Assembly: GCA_964494505.1 (NCBI GenBank) | Contig: CAZBRO010000026.1 | Location: 1-64,000, forward strand | Direction of reading: 5' to 3' | Origin: CAIYRG01 sp964494505 | GTDB taxonomy: Bacteria; Pseudomonadota; Alphaproteobacteria; Micropepsales; Micropepsaceae | Length of the DNA: 64,000 nt | Shown: positions 52,507 through 61,123 of the stretch, in pieces | Position numbering within the stretch: position 1 is the stretch's first letter | Layout of the letters: the number at the start of each line of letters is the position of its first letter | Notes under the pieces: generated by a model | Told to the model about the DNA's origin: nothing | The model's input: the letters and a program-made list of their open reading frames with translations, nothing else | Databases searched by the model: none | Translations under genes and position numbers: made by a program

Positions 52507-55146
52507 TCAGCCGAGCATCTTGCTGACCATTTCATACAGATTGGCGGAGAGGCCCGCGCCGGCGGCGATAGTTTCAAGTTCGCCGCGGATCAGGCGTTGC
52601 CGGTCGGTATCGTAACGCCGCCAGGTTTCGAACGCCGCCACCATGCGAGCGGCGGTCTGCGGATTGATGGCATCAAGCGTCTGCACCACCTCGCGCACCA
52701 GCCGATAACCGGCGCCGGTTCTGTCGTGAAACCGCAACGGATTGCCCATTGCGAATGCTCCGACCAGAGCCCGCACCCGGTTTGGGTTCTTCAGTGAGAA
52801 CACCGGATGGTTCATTAGCGCGCGCACACGCTCCACCGTATCGGGCCGGGGCGACATCGCCTGAATCCCCATCCACTTGTCGAGCACGAGCGGATCGTTA
52901 CGGAAACGATCGTGGAAATGGGAGAAGGCCGCCTCACGCCTCGCACTCTGCATACGTGCGAGTGCCGCGAGGCCAGCGGTCATTTCGGTCATATTGGTGG
53001 CGTCGCTATAATGTGCTTCGGCAAGTTCCGCGGCCATTTCATCGTCGGCCGCGGTGAGGAATCGCAGCACCGCGTTGCGCAAAGAACGCCGGCCGGCCGA
53101 GGCTGCATCGGGACTGAACGTCCCCCGCGATTCCAGTTCCCGATATAGCGGCATCAAAGCCGGACCATGGGCCCTCGCAACAGCACCGATCAGCGCCATG
53201 CGCGCTGTGTGGATCGCCTCGGGATCGATGGGCGTCACCTGGAGCGCAAGCTCGCTCTCGCTCGGCGGAACCAGCATCAGCGCCGTGAATGCATGATCTT
53301 CCCCCGCGCGTGCAAGCACGCCTCCGATGGCATCGAGATAGACGGAGTCCACGCTTACGGTTCGCCCCCTTTGTACGTCTCCAATCATGCCGAGCAAAAG
53401 CTCGCTCGAAAGCTGCTGGCCCGCCTCCCAGCGGTTGAAGGAATCCGAATCGCGGCTCATCAGGAAGGCGCGCGTCTGCGCATCCGTCCCGGTACGGACG
53501 TTCACCGGCGCGGAGAAATTCCGTCCGATGGAAAGGACCGGCGCCTCATCGATGCCGGTGAAGACAAATCGCTGCCGTTCGCCGGTCAACTCGAGCACGC
53601 GCTCTTCCGGCCCGGTGGCGTTTTCGCCCTCGAGAGTGAGCGGCAACGCTCTGCCGCTTTCCTTTCCGACAAGCCCGAGTGCTAACGGAATTTGCATCGG
53701 TTGCTTCTCCGGCTGGCCCGGAGTCGGCGGCACGCGCTGGCTGAGATTGAGGGCATAGGTTCCGGCGGCAGGATCATAGGACCCTTCTGCCTGGACCTCT
53801 GGCGTACCAGCCTGCGAATACCAGAGCCGGAATTGAATGAGTTTCCTCCCTCCGGCTTCTTCGAAGCAACGCACGAAATCCTCCACCGTCGCTGCTTCGC
53901 CGTCATGGCGCGTGAAGTAGAGATCCATGCCTTTGCGGAAGGTTTCGGGACCGACAATCGTCTTCAGCATGCCGATAACTTCCGCGCCCTTCTCATAAAT
54001 GGTCGCGGTGTAGAAATTGTCGATGGTGATATAGGACTGCGGCTGCACCGGATGAGCCAGCGGTCCAGCATCTTCCTGGAATTGGCGCAGGCGCAAATCC
54101 TTTACGTCGGTGATGCGACGGACCGAATGGCTCCGCATGTCGCCGGCAAATCCGCTTTCGCGAAAAACCGTCAGGCCCTCTTTCAGCGCCAGCTGGAACC
54201 AGTCGCGGCAGGTGATGCGGTCGCCTGTCCAATTGTGAAAATATTCGTGACCCACTACGGACTCGATACGGGCGTAATCATCGTCGGTGGCGGTTTCCGG
54301 GGATGCCAAAAGGACCTTGTCGTTGAAGATGTTGAGGCCTTTGTTTTCCATCGCGCCGAAATTGAATGCCGAAACGGCGACGATCATGAAAATGTCGAGG
54401 TCGTATTCGCGCCCGTACGTTTCTTCGTCCCATCGCATGGCACGCTTGAGTGAATCCATGGCGTATTCGGCGCGCGGCTCATTGCCGTGTTCGACATAGA
54501 TGAAGAGATCGATCTTGCGCCCGGTGAGCGTGGTGTAGGTATCGTTGATATGGCCGAGATCTCCGGCAACCAGAGCAAAGAGATAGGAAGGCTTAGGGAA
54601 CGGATCGCGCCATAATGCGAAATGACGGCCGCCATCGAGATCGCCGCAGTCGACGAGATTGCCGTTGGAGAGAAGGACCGGTGCGGTCTTCTTGTCGGCC
54701 TCGACGCGGGTTTCGAACCTGGCGAGATTGTCGGGCCGGTCCAGAAAATAGGTAATGCAGCGGAACCCTTCCGGCTCGCATTGGGTGCAATAGATGCCGT
54801 TCGACATGTACAGCCCTTCGAGGGCGGTGTTCTCCGCGGGTGCGATCTCGGTGACGATATCGAGGGTGAATTTGGCGGGGGGCGCGAACAGGGTGAATTT
54901 ATCGGCGTCTGCGGAATAGGCGGAAGGCGGGAGGTCGCTTCCATCCATTGCAACGGAGACGAAGGTGAGCCGGTTCCCGTCCAGCACCAGCGGTTCGGCC
55001 GTATCGCCCCGCCGCTCCACGCTCATGTGCGCCTTCACGCGCGTGGCCTTGGGTTCCAGCTGGAAGTCGAGTGCCAAATCCGTGATGCGATAAGGGGGCG
55101 GAGTGTAGTCCTTGAGGTGGACGGTGCGCGGTTCGGCGGTCTTCAT
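52507..55146 (-). CDS. pepN: Aminopeptidase N
   Basis: An 879-residue M1-family metallo-aminopeptidase that removes N-terminal residues from peptides in the cytoplasm. The substrate-binding motif is in FNFGAMENKGLNIFNDKVLL. The zinc site is H300-EYF-H304 in VVGHEYFHNWTGDRITCRDW, with the third ligand Glu in LKEGLTVFRE. YCTQCEPEGFRCITYFLDRP is typical of the PepN subgroup. It extends through the C-terminal helical domain (INPQTAARMVAAFETWRRYD), so it appears intact. The start ATG at 55146 is preferred over one at 55176 because MKTAEPRTVHLKDYTPPPYR fits the family start. Confidence 0.93.
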   Translation of the reverse strand: MKTAEPRTVHLKDYTPPPYRITDLALDFQLEPKATRVKAHMSVERRGDTAEPLVLDGNRLTFVSVAMDGSDLPPSAYSADADKFTLFAPPAKFTLDIVTEIAPAENTALEGLYMSNGIYCTQCEPEGFRCITYFLDRPDNLARFETRVEADKKTAPVLLSNGNLVDCGDLDGGRHFALWRDPFPKPSYLFALVAGDLGHINDTYTTLTGRKIDLFIYVEHGNEPRAEYAMDSLKRAMRWDEETYGREYDLDIFMIVAVSAFNFGAMENKGLNIFNDKVLLASPETATDDDYARIESVVGHEYFHNWTGDRITCRDWFQLALKEGLTVFRESGFAGDMRSHSVRRITDVKDLRLRQFQEDAGPLAHPVQPQSYITIDNFYTATIYEKGAEVIGMLKTIVGPETFRKGMDLYFTRHDGEAATVEDFVRCFEEAGGRKLIQFRLWYSQAGTPEVQAEGSYDPAAGTYALNLSQRVPPTPGQPEKQPMQIPLALGLVGKESGRALPLTLEGENATGPEERVLELTGERQRFVFTGIDEAPVLSIGRNFSAPVNVRTGTDAQTRAFLMSRDSDSFNRWEAGQQLSSELLLGMIGDVQRGRTVSVDSVYLDAIGGVLARAGEDHAFTALMLVPPSESELALQVTPIDPEAIHTARMALIGAVARAHGPALMPLYRELESRGTFSPDAASAGRRSLRNAVLRFLTAADDEMAAELAEAHYSDATNMTEMTAGLAALARMQSARREAAFSHFHDRFRNDPLVLDKWMGIQAMSPRPDTVERVRALMNHPVFSLKNPNRVRALVGAFAMGNPLRFHDRTGAGYRLVREVVQTLDAINPQTAARMVAAFETWRRYDTDRQRLIRGELETIAAGAGLSANLYEMVSKMLG

Positions 55147-55243
55147 GTCTTTTGGTTCCCGGAGCCTATCCTGCATATAGCGGCGACAACGCGCCGGAGG
55201 AAGTTCCGGGTCAAAAAACGTCGGGCGGGGGCGAGTGGTCTCG

Positions 55244-55777
55244 CTAGTCCGTGCCGTCGTCGAGATAGGCCGCCGCCTCGCGCGTTTCGCGCATCAGGTC
55301 GAGCAGCGACGCTGGCACCTCCCCCGGGGCGTTGCGAGCCCATCGGCTGAGTTTCTTCACGATCGCTACGAGCCGGGGCGTGCTTGCGATGGTGCGCGCC
55401 TGCGTCTCGACGCGGTCGGGCGAAAGCGCATATTCCGCCCCCGGCACCCGCCAACCGCCCCATTCGGCCTCGCCGGTCACCACCACCGGATGCGTACCCG
55501 GATAGGGATGCGAAGCGGTTTCGGCCGGCGACTGCCACTTGTTGGGGCTGCGGGCCACGCGCCACTGCTCCTCCCCTGGATCGCCCCCGTGCGGCGCGGC
55601 GGATTCGGCTTGCAGCTCGTCGGGGCCGAATTCGCGTCCCAAGCCCACATCGTAGAAAATTCGGATCGGCTCCTCCAACCCCTTGGTCCAATGGGGGATG
55701 ACGCGTTCGACGACGGCCCAGGTGCCGACGGGCCGCACATAGACCCGCTGGTTCTTATGGAATTGCGCGCGCGCCAT
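55244..55777 (-). CDS. Conserved protein of unknown function
   Basis: A 177-residue cytoplasmic protein. The N-terminal ~60 residues (HKNQRVYVRPVGTWAVVERV, EEPIRIFYDVGLGREFGPDE) look like an SH3-like beta-barrel; a middle part has PYPGTHPVVVTGEAEWGGWR. The C-terminus is helical (LVAIVKKLSRWARNAPGEVP, LLDLMRETREAAAYLDD). No motif ties it to a known enzyme. It lies upstream of pepN on the same strand, with 97 bases between. Confidence 0.65.
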   Translation of the reverse strand: MARAQFHKNQRVYVRPVGTWAVVERVIPHWTKGLEEPIRIFYDVGLGREFGPDELQAESAAPHGGDPGEEQWRVARSPNKWQSPAETASHPYPGTHPVVVTGEAEWGGWRVPGAEYALSPDRVETQARTIASTPRLVAIVKKLSRWARNAPGEVPASLLDLMRETREAAAYLDDGTD

Positions 55778-55840
55778 GACGAAAGTTCCAGCAAATCGCG
55801 CCCGAGCGTACCGGTTGGCCGCTAAACCTTCGTTAAGTCA

Positions 55841-56263
55841 TCAGGGCAGCCTCAAGGGCAGGATTTCGTTCAGCCGCTTGTAAAGATCGAAACAGGCCAC
55901 CGGCATCGGCCCGTTGCGCGACCAATATTCCAGCGTCTGGTTCTCCGGCCTGATCCATGCCTGATAGCCGCGAATGTGGGCGGCGTTGAGATCGGCCTTG
56001 TCCGCATGAAACACGGCCGCCGTCAGCCGCATTTCGAGATCGAGGAAGGTTTCCACGAAATCGCCGGTCGCCTTCTCCACCTGCTCATAGGCGGCGGGAT
56101 CGAAGTCGGGCTTCAGTTTCGGAAGCAGCGCCTGGGAACCTTCGAGATTGCCGTAGCAGAATTCGAACTGCGTGAAGTCGGCCTCCCGTACCATTTCGGC
56201 GGCGGATGCCGGCAGTGCAGCGAATGCAAACGCCGCTGTGACCGCAGGCGTGCAGAACCGCAT
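55841..56263 (-). CDS. Small exported protein of unknown function
   Basis: A 140-residue exported protein. Signal peptide ends PASAAE. Mostly helical mature part (FDPAAYEQVEKATGDFVETF, LEMRLTAAVFHADKADLNAA) with two cysteines (FEFCYGNLEG, PVACFDLYKR) that could pair. Its ATG at 56263 overlaps the stop of the binding-protein gene (TGATG), implying translational coupling and a shared role with that gene. Confidence 0.7.
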   Translation of the reverse strand: MRFCTPAVTAAFAFAALPASAAEMVREADFTQFEFCYGNLEGSQALLPKLKPDFDPAAYEQVEKATGDFVETFLDLEMRLTAAVFHADKADLNAAHIRGYQAWIRPENQTLEYWSRNGPMPVACFDLYKRLNEILPLRLP

Positions 56264-57243
56264 CACTGCAAACCCGCCGCTTTCAAATATTGGAGGTCGA
56301 TGAAGCGCGAAGGGGCGAGCGCAGGCTTTGGAATCTGGCCCGTATCGGCCAGCATCTGAATCACCTTCTCGATGCCGTCCATCTTGATCTCGGCCTGCTT
56401 GGGCATCACGCCGCGGTCCGGCTGGTAATAGAGCTTGAGAATCTCCGTCGTCATATCGGGCTTGGCGTCGGTAGTTTCGACCATCACTCGGCCCACCGCG
56501 TCCCAATTCTTCGGGTCGCGCATAAAGCGATAGCCGTCGGCATAGGCGCGCGCGAACTTCACGATGGTGTCCTTATGGGTTTCCGCCCACGGGCGCCGGG
56601 CGGCCAGCACGCTGAACTGCAGCACGGGAACGACTTCGAGCGTATCGCCGAGCCGCGTGTAGCCTTGCCGCATCAGCACGATGTCGCGCGGCTGATCGGC
56701 GCCGGCGGCTGCGCACTCGCCCTTGACGAGGCAATCGACGCGCACGGCCGAGCCGACGAGATCGACCGTCTTGTAATCGCCGGGCTGTAACCCGTGCTTC
56801 TCCAGCAGCATGCGCGTGGCAATGGAGATGGTATCCTGCGGCAGCGACATGGCGACGAGCTTGCCCTTCAGGTCGGCGTAGCTCTTGATGCCGGGCCGCG
56901 CGACCAGCGTGAACACCTGGTTCGCCGGCGCGCCGATGACGCCTACCGCATCCGAGCCTTTCAGCACTGCCTGGATCAGATAGGGGACCGCCGTGTAGGT
57001 GATGTCGACCGTACCGTCCATCAGGCCCTCGACCTGATGCTCGACGCCCTTCAGCACCACGACTTTCAGGTCGATGCCTTGGCGGGTGAAGTAGCCGTTG
57101 CGTTGCGCGATGTAGAGCGGGATCGAGGGCACGTTGCGCACGGAATTGTCGATCACGCCGAAGCGCAACGTCACCGGCTCGGCGGCGGCCGCCATCCCCA
57201 GTGTGAGGGCGAAAGCCGTGATGAGCGAAAATAACCGGATCAT
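56263..57243 (-). CDS. NMT1/SsuA-like periplasmic substrate-binding protein
   Basis: A 326-residue binding protein of the NMT1/SsuA (nitrate, sulfonate, thiamine-precursor) type. Signal peptide ends GMAAAAE; RFGVIDNSVRNVPSIPLYIA, GYFTRQGIDLKVVVLKGVEH, MDGTVDITYTAVPYLIQAVL and ADLKGKLVAMSLPQDTISIA are family blocks. GGGAGG precedes the ATG at 57243. No permease or ATPase follows; the coupled gene is a small exported protein. A P-II gene lies upstream on the same strand, suggesting a nitrogen link (inference). Confidence 0.82.
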   Translation of the reverse strand: MIRLFSLITAFALTLGMAAAAEPVTLRFGVIDNSVRNVPSIPLYIAQRNGYFTRQGIDLKVVVLKGVEHQVEGLMDGTVDITYTAVPYLIQAVLKGSDAVGVIGAPANQVFTLVARPGIKSYADLKGKLVAMSLPQDTISIATRMLLEKHGLQPGDYKTVDLVGSAVRVDCLVKGECAAAGADQPRDIVLMRQGYTRLGDTLEVVPVLQFSVLAARRPWAETHKDTIVKFARAYADGYRFMRDPKNWDAVGRVMVETTDAKPDMTTEILKLYYQPDRGVMPKQAEIKMDGIEKVIQMLADTGQIPKPALAPSRFIDLQYLKAAGLQ

Positions 57244-57557
57244 CGGCGCCTCCCAGCGATTTTGGGGAAGTTTGCGCTTGGCCGGTTTCCGGGGGAAGGG
57301 TTTTCGTACCCCCCCTCCCCCTGTTTGGGAGCGTTCCACGGGCGAAAAATCCAGGATTCCAGCGGACTTTCGTGCGCCGGGAGCCTGAAAATAAGGGCCG
57401 GATAAAGGTGCGATAAGGTGCGATAAAGGGCCGATTCGGAATCGATAGGCGGGTGCCTCCTGCGTCTCGCCGGCCGGCCGGTAATCCGGTGTCTTCCGAT
57501 ATCATCGCCCTGATATGGGGATCGCTGTTTCCCGCAGCCAGCGGAACGAGTCCCGCT
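57244..57557 (-). promoter_or_regulatory. Upstream region of the NMT1-like gene with short repeats
   Basis: A 314-base gap without a supported gene. Near 57395-57432 the string GGTGCGATAA occurs twice in a row beside GGATAAAGG and GATAAAGGG. Read on the minus strand this gives CTTTATCGCACCTTATCGCA, which resembles the sequence around the sigma-54 promoter at 44848 but lacks an exact -24/-12 match. Confidence 0.35.
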
Positions 57558-57917
57558 TCAGAGAGAAAGCGACGCCGCCACTTCGACTGCGGCTCCGCCG
57601 GACTCGCCGGTGCGGGTTCGGATGGCCCTTTCCACCTTCGAGACGAAAATCTTCCCGTCGCCGGGGCTTCCTGTCCGGGCGGACGCGACGATGGCCTCGA
57701 CTGCCGCCTCGACCAGTTCGGTGGGAAGCACGATCTCGATCTTCAATTTGTGGAATTCCGCAACATAGACGGGGCGGCGGCCACGTGGGACCGAACCCGT
57801 GTGACCGTCAAAATCTCTGGCTTCGGTCACCGTCATGCCATGAATGCCGGCCTCAAGAAGTGCGTCTTTCACCTCTTCAAGCTTGGACGGTTTGATGATG
57901 GCCTCGATCTTCCTCAT
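57558..57917 (-). CDS. Divergent P-II nitrogen regulatory protein
   Basis: A 119-residue P-II family protein (GlnB/GlnK), a cytoplasmic trimer that signals nitrogen and energy state by binding ATP/ADP and 2-oxoglutarate. Family start MRKIEAIIKPSKLEEVKDAL and the B-loop/C-terminal block GDGKIFVSKVERAIRTRTGE are present. The T-loop is unusual: after DFDGHTG it reads SVPRGRRPVYVAEFHK, two residues longer than normal and without the uridylylated Tyr51. GAGGAAG precedes the ATG at 57917. No amtB neighbour. It may be a specialised P-II serving the adjacent binding-protein unit. Confidence 0.85.
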   Translation of the reverse strand: MRKIEAIIKPSKLEEVKDALLEAGIHGMTVTEARDFDGHTGSVPRGRRPVYVAEFHKLKIEIVLPTELVEAAVEAIVASARTGSPGDGKIFVSKVERAIRTRTGESGGAAVEVAASLSL

Positions 57918-58181
57918 CGTGCTTCCTCGAATGGCTGGCCTCGAATGGCCGGCCTGTGATCGCTGGTTAGGCCTGCGAGCCGTGGATAAAGATTGAGAGC
58001 AACCTGAATCTACCCGACTTGAGCGAAGCTTTTACAACGCCAATTTTGGGGGGCCAATTTTCGAAGGTCAGCCCCACGCCGGTTAAAAACCCGAGCGAGA
58101 AGCGCAAGTTCCATTGCGGAACGTTCAAATCGGGGTGTTTGGGCGAGCCTTCGCCAATGGCGGAAAACGCCAATAATCGAC
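57918..58181. other. Intergenic stretch without recognised gene
   Basis: 264 bases upstream of the P-II gene and downstream of the CopC-like gene. I see no terminator with a T tract, no operator and no convincing short gene. The P-II promoter should be here. Confidence 0.3.
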
Positions 58182-58562
58182 CTATCGGGCGGTGAACGTG
58201 AATTGGCCCTGCAGCGGCTTGCCGTCGGTTCCGGTGACATGCCAGGTGACGTTGTAGGTGCCTGCCGGCAATGGGGTTTTGGGCATCGCCATCATCAGCT
58301 TGCCGTCGGTGCCCATGGGCTTCGCCTCGCCCACATCCACCGGCTTGCCGTTCTTGTCGGTCACGCTCATCCGGGCGGTCTTCATGTCGACCGGATTGCG
58401 AAACAGGACATGGATCATCTCGAGCGGCGCCTTCACGGTCGCGTTGGCGTCCGGGTCGGTGAAGACGGATTGGGCCTGGGCTGCGAGAGCGGCGCCATTT
58501 ACCTGGGCCGCGGCAAGGGCCGCAAAAAGAATGAGGCCAACCGCGTCGAGCCGCGTCGCCAT
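58182..58562 (-). CDS. CopC-like exported protein lacking copper ligands
   Basis: A 126-residue exported protein with the CopC beta-sandwich pattern (copper chaperone in the periplasm): SVFTDPDANATVKAPLEMIH, VLFRNPVDMKTARMSVTDKN, PLPAGTYNVTWHVTGTDGKP and a final LQGQFTFTAR. Canonical CopC starts with His and keeps a His in the S-A-D-G-H-P loop; here the mature start is AQSVF and the loop reads GTDGKP, so the Cu(II) site is probably lost. The ATG at 58562 is preferred, with GGAGTG upstream; an ATG at 58571 is also possible. No CopD partner is next to it. Confidence 0.78.
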   Translation of the reverse strand: MATRLDAVGLILFAALAAAQVNGAALAAQAQSVFTDPDANATVKAPLEMIHVLFRNPVDMKTARMSVTDKNGKPVDVGEAKPMGTDGKLMMAMPKTPLPAGTYNVTWHVTGTDGKPLQGQFTFTAR

Positions 58563-58711
58563 GGTGAACACTCCGTCGATGCCGGCACTGCCCGCAAAAT
58601 TTAGAGCGGGCCAATACCTCTATCAAGAAGGCGCGGCTCGCGTGCGCCGCCCGCCGCGATCAGGCCGTAACCCATAGCGAAATGCTGATGACGGGATCGA
58701 CGGAGCCGCTC

Positions 58712-58753
58712 TCCCGGTGGTTCCCGGATTGCCGCTGATGCGGCCTCCGGGAT
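58712..58753. repeat. Extragenic palindrome, type A copy 2
   Basis: Reverse-orientation copy of the 13138-13176 element: on the minus strand TCCCGGAGGCCGCATCAGCG followed by GCAATCCGGGAACCACCGG. The two copies differ at only a few bases. Confidence 0.75.
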
Positions 58754-58771
58754 AGCAAGCCGATGCGAGCG

Positions 58772-59665
58772 TCACCCCGCGTCGCTCATGCGGTCTTTGC
58801 CCAAAGGATCAGGGTCGAGGAGGCGGCCGGACATGGCGCCGACCCAATCCAGCCCCGCCGCCAGCCGCACATTCTCGCCGATGACCAGAAGGGCAGGGGT
58901 GTCCGCGACCGCGGCTGCTTCGCCCAGCGCCCCAAGGCGCGTGACCAGCGTCGTCTGGCCTTCGAGCGAGGCGTTGCTGACGATGGCCGCGGGTTCGTTG
59001 GGGTTGCGTCCCGCCGCGATCAGATTCCTTGCGATTTCGCGTGCGTGCTTGCGCGCCATATAGAGCACGATGGTGGGCGAACCCTTGGCGAGCGCCGCCC
59101 AATCGAGGCTGGGCGCGCGTCCGTCCGCGCCGCTTCCGGTGATGAAGGTGACCGCTTGGTTGGTGTCGCGATGGGTAACCGGAATGCCCGCATAGGCGAG
59201 CCCGCCGATGCCGGCCGTGACGCCCGGAACCACGCGGAACGGTATGCCGGCACGGGCGAGGGCCAGCGCTTCTTCGCCGCCCCGTCCGAACACGAAGGGA
59301 TCGCCACCCTTGAGCCGCAGCACGCGCAAGCCCTTGCGGGCATAGGCGACCAGCCGCCGCGAGATCGACCCTTGCGTGGCCGAAGGCTTGCCCCCGCGCT
59401 TTCCGGCATCGACGATCTCCGCATCGGGGCGGGCAAGCGCCAGCAGCGCCTTGTTGACCAGTGCGTCGGAGAGGATCACGTCGGCTTCGGAAATCGCGTG
59501 CAGCGTGTGCAGCGAGGCAAGACCCGGATCGCCGGGGCCGGCACCTGCGAGCCAGACCCAGCCGGGCTCGAGCCGGGGCAGCTCAAGCGCGTCTGCGAGA
59601 ACACGCAAGGCGTGCCGTTTGTCTGCCCCAAGGGAAAGGACCGAATTGACCATTTTACAATCCAT
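58772..59665 (-). CDS. cobA: Uroporphyrinogen-III C-methyltransferase (SUMT)
   Basis: A 297-residue SAM-dependent enzyme that makes precorrin-2 from uroporphyrinogen III for sirohaem or cobalamin. Signatures: WLAGAGPGDPGLASLHTLHA at the N-terminus, DAGKRGGKPSATQGSISRRL, LKGGDPFVFGRGGEEALALA and GVTAGIGGLAYAGIPVTHRD. The ~30-residue N-terminal extension before the Gly-rich loop is longer than usual. Two candidate starts, ATG 59665 and ATG 59653, have no clear ribosome site. It stands alone; nitrite/sulfite reductase genes that would indicate the sirohaem branch are not in the window. Confidence 0.9.
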   Translation of the reverse strand: MDCKMVNSVLSLGADKRHALRVLADALELPRLEPGWVWLAGAGPGDPGLASLHTLHAISEADVILSDALVNKALLALARPDAEIVDAGKRGGKPSATQGSISRRLVAYARKGLRVLRLKGGDPFVFGRGGEEALALARAGIPFRVVPGVTAGIGGLAYAGIPVTHRDTNQAVTFITGSGADGRAPSLDWAALAKGSPTIVLYMARKHAREIARNLIAAGRNPNEPAAIVSNASLEGQTTLVTRLGALGEAAAVADTPALLVIGENVRLAAGLDWVGAMSGRLLDPDPLGKDRMSDAG

Positions 59666-59803
59666 TTTCGTATTTATTAGAATAACACATGTCTCCGGTG
59701 TTTAAAAGCGGCAGGTTCATGCGCTTGGCATGAAGCGAAGCCCCGGTTTTTGTGGCAAGCTGCGATTTGCAGGGACGCGGTTTGCAGGGACTGGGGAAGG
59801 ACA

Positions 59804-60322
59804 ATGCGGATCATCGCCATAGCGGGGTTCTCGCTCGTTGCGGCAGCAGCCGCGTTCGCAGCCGAAGGCGGCTGGACGGAGTTCAGCTATCCCGAAAGCG
59901 GCTTTGCCGCCCAATATCCGGGGCGGCCGAGGGTCGAAACCCGCGACTACAAGACCGCCCAGGTGCCCGAAGGCAGCGTCAAGGAACGGGTCTATTCCGT
60001 AGATTCGGGTGGGGTCGTCTACGCGGTGTCGGTGGCCGATTTCACCCGCACGCGCGCGGAGAAGGACAAGACCATCGACGAAGCGGCCAAGAACCTGATG
60101 GCCGAAGGCCGGCTGACCCATGACGAATCCGGGCGCATCGACTGGAATTTCGGCCGTGAAATCCGGGTCGAAGACCCGAACGGCACGAGCTACACCGATG
60201 CCATCTTCTTCATCGACAGCAAGCTTTACCAGCTTAAGGTTACCTACCCCGCAGTGAACAGCGATCCCAACGGGTCGTCGGGCATCCATTTCTTTCAACA
60301 GGCCTTTCGCCTCTTGAATTAA
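59804..60322 (+). CDS. Small exported protein, related to gene 61124-61696
   Basis: A 172-residue exported protein. Signal peptide ends AAFAAE; mature GGWTEFSYPESGFAAQYPGR then RPRVETRDYKTAQVPEGSVK, TIDEAAKNLMAEGRLTHDES and SYTDAIFFIDSKLYQLKVTY. Gene 61124 has the same order of blocks (WKEYTYPQYSVALSFPAEPK; SHSSIALFYFQKRLYQIEGV), so they are diverged paralogs flanking the methyltransferase gene. GGGGAAGG precedes the ATG. Function unknown. Confidence 0.72.
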   Translation: MRIIAIAGFSLVAAAAAFAAEGGWTEFSYPESGFAAQYPGRPRVETRDYKTAQVPEGSVKERVYSVDSGGVVYAVSVADFTRTRAEKDKTIDEAAKNLMAEGRLTHDESGRIDWNFGREIRVEDPNGTSYTDAIFFIDSKLYQLKVTYPAVNSDPNGSSGIHFFQQAFRLLN

Positions 60323-60371
60323 CGAAGTGCGGCTGGCCTATTGGCCCTCGCCCTTCCAACCATGTGAGACG

Positions 60372-61115
60372 ATGTTCTACGGAAAATTTCCCAAAGGCGA
60401 GGAAGACCGCACCTTCCTGATCGAGGCTCTCAAGCGCTTCCGCACGATGTTCAGCGCGGTCTACGCGAACGACAACGTCATCCTGTTCAACCGCTCGCTG
60501 GGTTTCACGCGCGACAAGAAGATGATGCAGGCGTTCGACAAGAACGCGCTGCGCCGCCAGGAGCAGACGCTGCTGCTGCGCATCAACACCATGATCTGGG
60601 CCGTGAAGCAGGCCCTGAGCGTGGAGGGCGATTTCGTGGAATGCGGCGTGTTCCGCGCCTTCTGCGCGTCGGTCGTGGTGGATTATCTCGATTTCGAAAA
60701 GCTCGACCGCCAGTTCTATCTCTACGACACGTTCGAAGGCATCCCGCCGGAATTCGACAGCGAAAGCCACGATCATCCGGTTCTGCGCGAGGAAGGGCTT
60801 TACGATACCGTCCTCAAGCGGTTCGAAAAATATGAGAATGTGCACGTTGTGAAGGGCCTGGTTCCGTACAGCTTCGAAACCAAGTCGCCGGAGAAGATCG
60901 CTTTCATGCACATCGACATGAACTCGTCGAAATCCGAAATTGCCGCGCTCGATGCGCTGTTCGACCGGGTGGCCAAGGGCGGCGTCGTCCTGTTCGACGA
61001 TTTCGGCTGGACCGGCTATGAGGCGCAGCAGGTTGCCGAGCAGCGCTGGATGGCGGAGCGGGGGCAGAACATCCTGGAATTGCCGAGCGGCCAGGCGCTG
61101 GTGGTCAAGGTGTGA
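60372..61115 (+). CDS. TylF/MycF-like O-methyltransferase family protein
   Basis: A 247-residue SAM-dependent methyltransferase of the TylF (macrocin O-methyltransferase) type. Key segments: VEGDFVECGVFRAFCASVVV (SAM-binding start), FYLYDTFEGIPPEFDSESHD, IAFMHIDMNSSKSEIAALDA and GGVVLFDDFGWTGYEAQQVA with metal-binding acids. These enzymes modify sugars in antibiotics or in cell-surface glycans; phosphomannomutase follows two genes later, so a surface-polysaccharide role is plausible (inference). Start 60372 is chosen; an in-frame GTG at 60327 has no ribosome site. Confidence 0.82.
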   Translation: MFYGKFPKGEEDRTFLIEALKRFRTMFSAVYANDNVILFNRSLGFTRDKKMMQAFDKNALRRQEQTLLLRINTMIWAVKQALSVEGDFVECGVFRAFCASVVVDYLDFEKLDRQFYLYDTFEGIPPEFDSESHDHPVLREEGLYDTVLKRFEKYENVHVVKGLVPYSFETKSPEKIAFMHIDMNSSKSEIAALDALFDRVAKGGVVLFDDFGWTGYEAQQVAEQRWMAERGQNILELPSGQALVVKV

Positions 61116-61123
61116 GGGTTCGC

